DNA of 64,000 bases from Plazaster borealis (Eukaryota > Echinodermata > Asteroidea > Forcipulatida > Labidiasteridae), in NCBI GenBank assembly GCA_021014325.1, contig CM037462.1:14156135-14220134 (forward strand), given 5' to 3'. Every line of letters begins with the position of its first letter. Positions within the stretch are counted from its first letter, which is position 1. Positions 1-12,300 of this stretch are shown one piece after another. The notes beneath the pieces are model-generated. The model was not told the origin of the DNA. It saw nothing but the letters and a program-made list of their open reading frames with translations, and did no database searches. The position numbers and the translations under genes were made by a program.

Positions 1-261
1 ACATTTAGGCAAACGTATTAAAAATTGTATAACAGGAAGAAAAACAAACAAACAAACAAAAAACCCAACAAACAAACAATAAACAGAGTCGGGAGGTGGG
101 ACGCCCTGTATCGCTATGCTCAGAAATTATTATATTCAAACATTATTTATTAGCACATTGGAAACTTTGTCAAAATATCATTGTGATGTGAAATGGAACA
201 ACAAACTTTCCTAATCCATTCTCGACACTTTCTAACCATAATATTCCCAGATTGTTATGAG

Positions 262-368
262 TTGTGACGGTCAGAGGGTGTGCAGTGTCAACGTGACGGA
301 CAAGATTGCCGTTTACGACAAATGTCCCAATCATAAATACGCAACCGTTGAGTACAGTTGCGTTAAAG
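262..368 (+). CDS. Gene 1 exon: second half of SUEL/galactose-lectin domain 1
   Basis: Encodes residues 1-36 with the SUEL C-terminal pattern CDGQRVC...[15 protein letters not shown], followed by the donor AAAG/GTTAGT. The start is a choice. The AG at 260-261 gives a 107-nt exon with phase 2 in and phase 1 out, exactly matching the equivalent exon of lectin domain 2 (3621-3727). The AG at 249-250 is also possible (118 nt) but would need a phase-0 upstream intron. I prefer 262. The first half of this domain must lie before base 1. The aromatic/Gly position before DKC (FGD in domain 2) is changed to VYD. Confidence 0.85.
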
Positions 369-3300
369 GTTAGTATCACCATGGGAACAAAATAAAACCT
401 GAATCATGTTTGGATGTTTTAGAACAAACACATTAAAGCCATCGTACGGAGCTCTGGAAGTGCCATCCAACTTGTTGAGATCCTGAGATAATTTACTGCA
501 GGATGATGACATCATAAACGTATAATAGATGACGACATCTTGAGATGATTTATCTCGGCATGACGACATCTTAGAAGTAGAATGTCGTCTTCCAGATACA
601 TTTTGTCTCGGGATGACGACATCCTGAAAGTAAGATGTTGTCTTCCCAGGATAATGTATCTTGGGTTCTCGACTTAATTAGGGTGTTATCATCCCACGAT
701 GAATTACCGGTATCTCGGGAAGTCGACACCATACGGCCTAGGATGACACCTTACTATCATGATGTCGACATCCTAAGATAAAGTATATCTGGAAGACGAA
801 CAACATTCTACTTTTAAGATGTCGTCATCCCTAGATAAATCATCTATTAATCTCAGGATCTCAACATGTCGGATGGCACTTCGAGGGCTCCGTACCATCG
901 TGACATCACAGTAATTTAAAGGCAGTGGACACTATTGGTAATTACTCAAAATAATTATTAGCACAAAACCTTACTTGGTAACGAGTAATGGGGAGAGGTT
1001 GGTAGTATAAAACATTGTGAGAAACGGCTCCCTCTGAAGTGGAGTAGTTTTCGAGAAAGAAGTAATTTTCCACGAATTTGATTTCGAGACCTCAAGTTTA
1101 GAACTTGAGGTCTCGAAATCAAGCATCTGAAAGCACACAACTTCGTGTGACAAGGGTGTTTTTTCTTTCATAGTTATCTTGCAACTCCGACGACCGATCG
1201 AGCTCAAATTTTCACAGGTTTGTTATTTTATGTATATATTGAGATACACCAAGTGAGAAGACTGGTCTTTGACAATTACCAATAGTGTACAGTGTACACT
1301 ATCTTTAAGAAGCCTTTAATTCTGTCAGTTGTTGATAGACACACGTGTTGGCAGGCACAAAGTGTACGCCGGCCTAATCCTCATATCATACATCAGCGTG
1401 TTTCTCGAGAGAGACAACCAACCTGTATCACGCAGTTGCTTTCCGAGGCCTAGGGCACACACGTGCTCAGGTAAATACTAGAGATATTGCTAAAAATGGC
1501 TTCAATGAGAGTGGTAAACTGGTGAAGCCACCAGCAGCTGTGCTCAATGAGCCATTTTGAGATATGGTGGACACAATACTACGACTGAGCATGGACAGAT
1601 GGAGGAAGGAAATACTGAGTGACACTAGGTTTGGGTAAATGTGTCTGTATCACTGTTAAAAATGTCCGTAAATTTACGGACTCCGTAAAGTGAAATATTC
1701 CGTATTTTCGCCGTAATTTTACGGACTTTCCGTAAATGTAAATATTAATTATGCTAATAAGCGTAATTACAATCAACCACATTTGCCCAAACACCTACAC
1801 ATAATATAGTACATGTAAGTACATATTGTTATTTCACCCACAACCGTGTACACATGTACAAACTCATGTTAAGGGTTTTTTATTTTACGGAATTAAAAAA
1901 CTTTTCCGGTAATAGAGCTGCCAGAACAAAAATATAGTTCCGTATTCCTGCAGCTCTATTACCGGAAATGTTTTTTAATTCCGTAAAATAAAAAACCCTT
2001 AACATGAGTTTGTACATGTGTACACGGTTGTGGGTGAAATAACAGTATGTACTTACATGTATTATATTATGTGTAGGTGTTTGGGCAAATGTGGTTGGTT
2101 GTAATTACGCTTATTAGCATAATTAATATTTACATTTACGGAAAGTCCGTAAAATTACGGCGAAAATACGGAATATTTCACTTTACGGAGTCCGTAAATT
2201 TACGGACATTTTTAACAGTGTACACCCAAACCAAACAGTGCACTCCTATAGTGTCCACCATTCAAAAGGGCTTTTTGGGGCTACTGTTAGAAGAGATACG
2301 GGTTCTCAACGACCTTAGTCAATTTCTGCAGTGCAATCTGTGCAACTGGTCAACCATACATTCATCTACAGGGGAGAGTGTCGGAATTGGTTCACCGTTG
2401 TGCATGGAGGGAGATTTTGGGTCATTTTGGAGTATGCACCTATAATATAGCAGGGGACGTCTGAGGGGTGAGGGTGTAATTTTATTGTCATTAGCGAACT
2501 ATATTCTCCCCTTTCCCTGCCTTTCATCTCCAGACGCTCGCAGTGTGAACACCGGAGCCTGCGAGACAGAATCAGCCGAGCTCAGCTGCGAAGGTATACC
2601 CGAGGTTCCGTACCTCCGGGTCACCCTTGCAGCGTACGGGCGTTTACAGGACGAGTTGAACTGCCAGAAACCCACCCGTTCCCCTACTGCTGTGCCTCTC
2701 TCGACGGACTGCCGTGCGATCGCCACGCTTGATATCGCCGCCGCTAGGTAAAAATATTCCCAGATATCGAGTTCTTTCAGGGAAAGCATTTTTCACATTG
2801 CTTAAATCATCTTTAATGTATTCTTTACCTGCGTAATGAAAAGTGTGGAAGCAATAAAGGGACATATAAGGCCATATTTAAAAAAAAAGTGTTGATCGTC
2901 CTTTTTTGGTGGAAAGTGGGGGTGGGATGGCGTTTTTTTTTTTGTTTTTTTTGACATGGCAACATGTGAAATAAAGAATAAAGAAATCATCACAATCACT
3001 ATAAAACAGAGGGTTTGTGTTATGTTGATGTTTTTAATTGTTTTGTTGCATGAATATTGATGAAACAACTTCATCATTTATTTACACACACTTGCAATAA
3101 AGTGGATAATTGTCTCCAAGTAGACAAATAAAATAAAATAGGTCTATACCACTAATTCATAAATACATGTCTACTTGCAAACAACAACGCCGTTATATCA
3201 AGTAAATATTACAATTTGTATACAAGTTGTGAAGGAAACACAAAAAGTCAAAAAGACTTGTAACGTATTCCCATTAACCCACCCAAGAAAACAAGTTACA

Positions 3301-6300
3301 AGAAACCCACTACCCCCAAAATGGTAGCAATATTATCCCGTTAACCCCCCCCCCCATTTAAACCCATTTAACTCTTAGATGACATTCTCTGTAAAAAAAA
3401 TATATATATATTTGAAGAATTGTTCTTGTTTTCGCCAACATGAATAACATTTCTTCAAACATGTATTTCCAACCTATGGATTTTGAAAAAATATCAGCTG
3501 AAAAAATTCTGGGCGCCAGACTGAAAAGAAAAAAAAAGGGCGGGGAAGATCAACATTCTTTTTTTGGTGGCCTAATTATGGTGCTTAATAAGTAATTTTC
3601 TGTAACCTTGATCCCATCAGTTGTAATGGCTACCATTCTTGCGTCATCAACGCGTCATTTGACATCTTCGGAGATCCCTGCCCTGGCATTGCGAAGTATC
3701 TATACGTCAACTACCAATGTCTGTCAAGTAAGCAATGTTTGAATAAATTTTCTCTTCTTAAAGGTATTGCACACTTTTGGAAACAGCTCAAAATCAGTGT
3801 CCACATTTTGTGTGATATGCATGAACAAACAAACCTGTGAAAGTTTGAGTTCAATAGGTCATCGAGGTCACAAGAAAATAGTGACAAGAGACCTTATGTG
3901 TTTTTTCAAACATCAAGTTTTTATCACGCGTGATAAAAACTATTGTTTTACTCATTTCTCAGAAACGATAGAATTTTAGGCAGAAATATTTTAAGGAACC
4001 CTTTCTACCATTACTTACTTTAAATCATGTAAGTTATGTGTGAATTTGTGAACATTTGTGTTTTTCGATCTTATCAATAGTGTACGGGGCCTTTTAGTCT
4101 TTTTTCTCCTTTTCATCAACACCAGAAATTCTTTTAATTTGGCAAAAATGCTGTATCTGACTGCCACTCCCTTATTTTAGGTCAAATTGTACCCTTACTT
4201 TCCAAAAAGTTGGACAGAATGTATACAGAGAGGTACAGGCACTTTGAACTATTACAAAGTGTCGAAATAATGAAACAAGCCATTTTCGGGCCTACGGTGG
4301 TCGTGATAACGTTCACCTTGCTTAATGGCATTTTATATCCTTTGAGGCATGAGTGCTTTATTTTTCCTTTTTAAAAGTAAATAATTGGCATTTTAGCTAC
4401 CAATTCCTAAAGAGGAATATTTAAAAAAAGCAAAAGTCCCTTAGAAAGTGGCAGTCAGATATGAAAATGTTCCTTCACTTTAAATGCAGCTTCTAAGTTG
4501 GTTACACCCCTATGTTCCGACACCCCTATGTTCCGACAACCCTGGTGTATTTTCCTATTCCGAACCCTAACCCTAACCCTAACCCTAACCCTAACCCTAT
4601 GTAAATCATGAGGGGGTTGTCGGAACATAGGGGTGTCGGAATATAGGGGTGTCGGAACATGTGAGCAGTCACCGTATGGAAAGGTGATAGGTTCCTGAAA
4701 GGGTCTAATTATGCTCTTTCATAATTTGTTCAAAAGCTTATCTTATTAAATTGGTGCATTCTTAAAAAGGATATTTTCAGAAGTTAGGCCTATGCCACAT
4801 TTTGAGGGAGTAGTAATGAGTAATGAAGAAGAACCAATGCCAAAATAATCTAAATTTGAACCCCTTTCTTAAGTTATACATTTGGTGCTCCATTTGGGGT
4901 ATGGTGGTACACCCCCTCCCCTTTATTGTGTCTTCATTGCTTGAAATCTCAGTAATTCTTTAGAGGATTTTAGAATTGGGTACTTCTGTACAAGAGGAAA
5001 ATAGTGGGCGGGGGGGGGGGGTAATTACCCTCTTCCCCCCATATCGGGCATAAGTTTGCAATCGTCTTACTGCATGAATACAAAGGTTACGGTAAGCGTG
5101 CAATGCTCACTACGGGAACCAGGCTCTGTTTGCGGGGGGGAAAACTCGCTTTCAAAATGTCAATCTTAGGACATATACACATTTGTGATCAGGGGTTGTC
5201 CAGGGAAGATCACCAATTAACAAATCTGTTATCAGAGATATGTGCCATCTCAAGATCCTCATGGTCATAAAATGTATTAAAAAAAATATAAAAAAACATG
5301 TGGCATTTAATATAGACATAAAAGAAATGAGCTTGCAGAATCCAGTTCTTTTTTTCATATGACAGGAATGAGTACTTAGAATATTGTTAATTTTACATGC
5401 ATTTAGCGACTAGCTAAATATTAAAGCATTGTTAAAATTAAAGGAACATTACAGAATTGGTTTTTGCTAACAAACCAGTTGCTGGCAGCGTAAGCACTTT
5501 ATATAATCCACCATATATACATAAACTGATAAACCTGTAGAAGTTTGAGATCGATCGGCCATCTGGGTCACGAGAAAATAGTGAAAAACCGATTACACAT
5601 TTGCATGTGTTATACAATGCATGAATAAAACGCTCATGAGCGATAAACTCCAATCGGAGCTTAGATTTCTCATCAAATATGGCATTTCAGACAGAAATAG
5701 TTTTAGGGATGTTTTCTACTATCATCATCATTAGACCGTGTAAGTTTTATGTAAATCTGTAAAATTTTAATTACCAGTTCTGTAATGTTCCTTAAAAGTC
5801 TATCAACCACTTTCATATTAATTTTTACATAAGGTGAATCAATGATGTTGGGAACTACATTTTGACAAGCCCATTTGGCCCGTCCGCAGAATGCGTGGCT
5901 GCAATTTGCACAAGAAACCATCAAACATCAAATTAACAAAAACCCATTTGTTTAGATTTGACGGAAGCCATAGCTCCTTACCCGATGACCTACCGACCCA
6001 TGACCTACCGACCCGTGACCTCCCGACCCGCCGTCTACTGTCCGTCCGCAAACCACTCGGGGATCTTATGGAGTCGGACCGTGGAAAACCGAACTGACAC
6101 CCAGAGCTGTCCACCCGGTCAGAGTGGTAAGTAGAGACACAAGAGTTGTTGGGATTCTTGGACTGATCTCTAACCAGTTTGTGACTTCTAAAGGTATTAA
6201 ACAGGATTGGTATAGAGCTGACAAAATAGTTGCAGACAGTGTTCATGTTTTGTGTAATCAACCATACATGAAATTAAAAACATGTGAAAATTCATTTTTG

Positions 6301-9300
6301 GGCTTAATCCGTTGTGTGAGTCGAGAGAAAAAGGTGAAAAACTGTGCTTAGTTTTCAGCATGTAAACACATTGTCCTTAATTTGGGTTTCAACAAACAAA
6401 ATCAGCTGTTGTGTTTTTTTAAGGTTATTTATTTATTGACCAAACCAACAGTGGACGAGCCGCCAATTACAGGAAAGGGTAATATACAACAAATTCATAT
6501 AGCCTATATATATATGTATGTTTAAAATTAACCAATAAAAAATTACAAAAAGCACCAATTACAAATTAAATTAAACACAAGGGAAAAAGATACAGTTTTC
6601 TTGAATATGACTTCATTTCAGAGGCCTTATAATTATTTCACAGAAAGAAATGGTTTTGATATGAGCCATGTGTTAGGTCTCGGGCCTTCAGGTCTTGGTC
6701 TTGGTCTTTGTATCGGACTATCGGGTCTCGAATACAACACTGGTTTGAGCTTCATAATCAGTAATCTCTCATACTCAAATTATACAGTTATGTTTTTTAT
6801 TCTTGCCAATCTTTGCATAATACCTTTAATTTATGACTTAAAATTCAATTGAAATGCAAGCCGAAAAAAAAATAGATGCCTGAAGAGGTAGGCCTATGAT
6901 TAAGCCCTGGATGCATATTTTTTGAGGTATAGGTTAAGTATAGACCATGTAATCTGTGTTCACTAAAAAGGGGTAACCATGTACATTCCAGGGCCTTTCA
7001 GGTAGGCAATTTACTGCACTGGTCAAATGTGAAATTTTACATTATCATAATTACCACATAAATTCAAGACTTCAACAGCTGAACAAGTTTTGAGATGTGC
7101 CCCCTTTCTTTATAAATTGAAAGTTGACCAAAATTAGACAGTGCAATCTCCATTCAATAAAAGATTTAAAAAATGTTTTCTCCATTGAGCTGTGTACAAA
7201 TTCTGCCTGCAGGAAGTCCAGGCTCTGTGGCTCTTTTGTAAACATGTGATGTCATGAAATAATGTTACACGGTCTTTAGGTCAACTCCGCTTGTTTTGTG
7301 GTTTGTTATTTTTTAGTCACGTAATGTAGAGAGCTGCAGATTCACAAATTTAAAAACTCAAAAATGGGCCGTGTATTGAAAACAACTGTTTAGAAAATTA
7401 TAAAATAAAGCTTACTTCTAGCGTTGAACTTCACCAGTGGTGGTTAACAATGCATGTTTACATTTGTGTATTTCCAATTGCATGTCTTAAAAAAAACCCA
7501 AACCCAACAACAACAACAACAACACATTTTGTAAGTTAACTTTGTTTGATATGGACAGGTTCAGCAACCTGGCTGTGCATGGGCGATATCCTTGGTGTGT
7601 GGGATACATCGGGACCTGATTTGACGCAATGTAAGTCAGCTTGGATTGCTGATGTCTACGATAAGGTAAGTAGGATTTGAAAATTTTGCATCGTGGGAAT
7701 ACAATCAAGTGAGGTTTGCGGACACACCATACACATAAAATCTCTTTATGAGTTGTGGTGGTTCTGAGAAGTACTGGTCAGTTGTAAAACCACCAGTTCT
7801 TCTCAGAACCACCACAACTCATAAAGAGATTTTATGTGTATGGTGTGTCCGCAAACCTCATTTGATTATAATAAGGTAGGCCTAAGTGTCCTCCAGATAA
7901 TGCTACGGGCATATGGAGATTCTTTGGTTGCGGGGGGCAGGTAGAAACACAAGTACATTTTTCTAATAAATGGTCTTCATTGCTTTCTCTTCTTGCTGTG
8001 CCCGAATCTTCCCAACTGTTTTGCCTGAATTTGGGAGGGAAGTTGCCCCCCCCCTCCTGCTCCCTGGGTCATACCCCTATGCAGTATATAAATCTCTAAT
8101 TGCTTGGGATCCTTGCAAGCTACACTCTCCTCCCCCTCCTCCCCTTCACCAACTGCAGCAGCCCTGATTTGTTTGATCTCCAAAAATGTTGGTGGCATCC
8201 TGTTGGACCAACAAGCGACAACCTCAAGTTCTAAGAGGCCTATTCGTGGTTAATTTTCTTTTTTAAAAGTAGCCCTGTGCCTTTTACTTATCCAGAGGAA
8301 GTTTTAGTTGCCCAGGTTTTTCAATATGAACTGTCATAATTTGAACTAATAATTAAGTCACAAGTAGCAGTTCTGTTGATGAGAACCTGGCATGGACAAA
8401 TGACAAGATCTTTTGTTTATAAACTGTTATAATTCCCCCTAAAAAACAACAACAACAACAACAACAACAACAATCAACAACAGACAAAGAAAGAAAACTA
8501 AGCAAATGATAACAACAAAATAGATGATCAAAAATAAAATAGATCCAACAAAGTAGCAACAAAAACCATTAGGAATTCAAAGCTTTAACAGTTAATCTTA
8601 AAACTGTTCCACCGAAATGCTTTTATAATTGACAATCTGTGCAGAAATACATTATCATAAATTGTTTCCATTGATAATTATTATTATTTTATTTTCAGAT
8701 CAATGATGGGACTGTTTCTGTTAACGATTTGGCAGAAACAATTCTTAACAACACAGTGGCCAACACGAAGCTCCTAGACAGGTATGGATGCATTGGTTTT
8801 TATTTCATGACTTCAACCGGAAACACCTGTCTTGTCATGTTGACATGGCCGAGCAGTCAAGCGCACTTGACTCAGCTCACCAGAGTTTGGGTTCGACTCC
8901 TGGTCCTGACACTTGTGTCCTTAATCAAGACACTTGACCAGTACTGCTTCGTCCTCCAGAACGCTGTAGGTCCCGTGTGTTGTGTAATGAACATCAAAGA
9001 ACCCATACACTTATCGCTACAGAAGGGGTTTGCCCCGGTGTTTCTGGCAGAGGTTTCTGAATGCTCTTCATCAGCACCTTATAAAACCCTTTAAGGTGCT
9101 ACATAAATTGTGATGCGATCAATCTAAATGGTTTCGTTTGTCGGAAATATCAGTATGGAGAAACAAGCCAAAACAGGCCAAGGGGGGTGACATTGTTAAA
9201 CATATTTTTGTTATAAATTTAAATGCCAACGTATATTTTATTTTATAATGGCAACTTCATTCCTGATAAATAGCATCAAAAAGGGGTTAAAATTAGCATT

Positions 9301-12300
9301 GAAAAAAAATGTGCCGATGTTGTTTCAATAAACAACTCGACTTTAAACCCATCTCTCACATCTCTTGGTATTTCTTCGTTCACAACTTTTGAACCAAAGG
9401 TGGTATCAACATGGGGTTTTAACAGTATTAAAGCATAGATTATGCTCTTTTCAAATGTATAAAAAAATGAAAAAAATTACCTGGGTCGACAAATGACTCA
9501 TTTTGCTTGATCGCATCACAAGTGGTCTCATATTTCCAAAAATCCCCCAAACTTGTCTTAAATGTTGAATTCTCTTTATTTAGTGTATGTGCATCTTATA
9601 AGACTCCAGTATATCTCTCTGGACAATTCCTACCCTGCTACAGGAAGCTTTCAGAACGAAAATAGAGTGATTTAAAAAAAATGAAAAATTAAGACTAATC
9701 TTTGATCAATTGGATAATAAAAGGCACATTAGGCCACCTAATAAAAGTAATTGTTGATAAATCTTTTTTGGTGGGAAGTGGGGGTGGGCGGCGTTTTTTT
9801 CTTTCTTTTTAAAGTTTTTTTTTAGACATGGCAAAATATGAAATAAAGAATAAAGAAATCATCACAATCACTATAAAACGGGGTTTGTGTGATTTTGATG
9901 TTTTTAATTGTGTTGTTAAACCCATTTAACTCCCAGATGACATTTTTTGTAAACATTTTCAAAAAACTTAAACGCAGTGTAGCTTAAGTAAATATTTGAA
10001 GAATTAGTCTCTTTTTTCGCCAACATGAATAACCTCTTCAAACATCTATTTCCAACCTATGGATTTTTCAAAAATTTCAGCTGAAAAATCTGGGAGCCAA
10101 ATTTGACTGAAAAGATCAGTGAAAAGACCGTTTTTTATGATTAAAAAAAATAAAAATAAAAATGGGGTCGGGGGTTTCTTTGGGTTGAGCAGGGAGGATC
10201 AACAATTATTTTCATGTGGCCTTATAGCCTATTAATCTTTACTGTCACCATTTCTCCGATACAGAGATGTGATCGATAGTGTAACATTAATGGAAACGTT
10301 GTTGACAGTTCAGGATACCAAGCTTCAGATGTTGGAACCACAGGAACAAGAATCAGAGGCGTCCAAGTTCGGGGAGGTAATTTCGCCCCCAAAATTGTCC
10401 CAAAACTTATCAAAGTATCTCAACAAATTAGGTATTATACAGAATTGGTGAGGATAGTAAAACATAATTGTTTAATTTTAGTCTGAAAGCTTACTGATTA
10501 TGAAGTTTAGACTAGAACAATTTTTTTCTCTGAAATATTTCCCTCTGAAATAAAGTCATTCTCAAGAAAACTGTATCTGAGAATTTGAAAAATGCAAACG
10601 CTGATTTCGGTTGTTACAACCAAAATTAGAGACAATGTGTTTACCAGCTGAAAATTCTCAGCTCTACCAATCTTGTAAATGATACTTTTAAACCTCTGAT
10701 TTTTGGGGGACAAGTTATGTAAAAGCTACAGAAAGTGAGTTTTTAAATTACATTTCCTATTGGAAATGTTTAAAGATATCAACCATTGGAAACAGAGTGG
10801 TTGCTTAAAGCGCAATCTGACCCCTAAAACGAAAATGAAGTCTTAATTTAGATCTCAACTTTGTTTCCCTGTTTCTTTGTTTCTTTTGTTATGTCAAATG
10901 TATGAGTAACCTATTTAGAAAGGTGATTACCTATAATATTCCTCAATTTGGCCGTATTCACATAACGTGTCTTGTTGAGAGTAAAATTACTAGTTGTTAA
11001 AAATTTAGGTTTTGTGTTTTTGAAATAATTATTGACAAAAAAGATATTGACAAAATAGGGGAACCACAAGCTCAGTTTTTACAGCACCAGCCTGTTAGTC
11101 CGGAGGTTACAGGTCCAAGTCCTGTTCTAGTCAATTTTTCTTTGTTGAACTCAAAATGTAGTTTTTAATGCTAACGTTAGTTGGAGTTATCGTTGTAAGT
11201 TAACGTATATTATAGCCTAATTCATCCAACAACCAAGAAACTTACAAAGTTGTTTACTATTTTAAAATGTTTTTAATTATTCACTTTAATCTTGGTGTAT
11301 TTTTGTTCCACAGATTTTGCTAGATTTTGGCAGCAATCTTTTAGACACTTCGAATCAAAACACATGGGACTCCATCGCATCAACAAATGCGGTAAGATTT
11401 TATGAGAAAAATATATATACAATCCTCCCTCTTAATGATTTGTTTGTATTTCTTTTAAAAACAGTTAAAAACTGAAAACTACTATTAAGATAATTCAAAT
11501 GGACCCCCCCCCAATTTCCTTGGTGAACTAACTGGTTCAGATGATGAGAAGGCCTAAACATTAGCTACTTAGCAACAACTGAAAAAAAATCCCCAAGATA
11601 AGAAATCAACTGAGTGACACCAACCTTGGGCATCAAATAGATAATTGACAACATCGTTGTAAAGTTATTACATTTGGTTGTACCCTTACACCGATGTCTG
11701 TAAAGCACTGTATACTCAGTACTTTCCCGAGTCCTGGGAAAAAAAAATCCACAGGCATATTACTCGGGTGTGATTCGGACCCACGACCTTTGCCATTCTA
11801 GAGCAGATGTCTTACCAACTAAAACACTGAGATTGCCCGGTAGCTAGAGGCAGTTTGAATCCTATATTCAGGGTTCTGCCCAGGATTTCTTTAGTGCCGG
11901 AAAAAAGTTTTTCCTAGTACGGTCAAGTCAATTTCCTTTCGATCGTATACACACGTGCGCCCTGCAGCTGTGCCTTGAATGTAGGCCTGCATAGTGTGCG
12001 CACGCCTTTACCGCCATGGGAAAACAATTTACAGCATAACATCATGGTGCCTTACTCTGTAGTTCATTTTACGTTGTATTCAATGCCGTGGAATAGGATA
12101 CGCAACACGTACACGATGAAACTGGTATCATGTTATATTCCAAGAGTAAAGCTACAGTCAGAGTGACTGGGAACCATTGTAAAATCAATGCAGGTGTTTC
12201 CGTTGGATCGTTGGATATAATGTGCGTCGTACAGGCGGGACAGATGCTCGATCCTGGATCATTAAAATAGACTCAAACCAAAGAAGTAGGCTACTCGAAA

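Noticed and set aside
8729..9094. 121-aa ORF
   Set aside because: Starts in the true exon at 8699-8781, passes its GT donor and continues in a tRNA-derived SINE.
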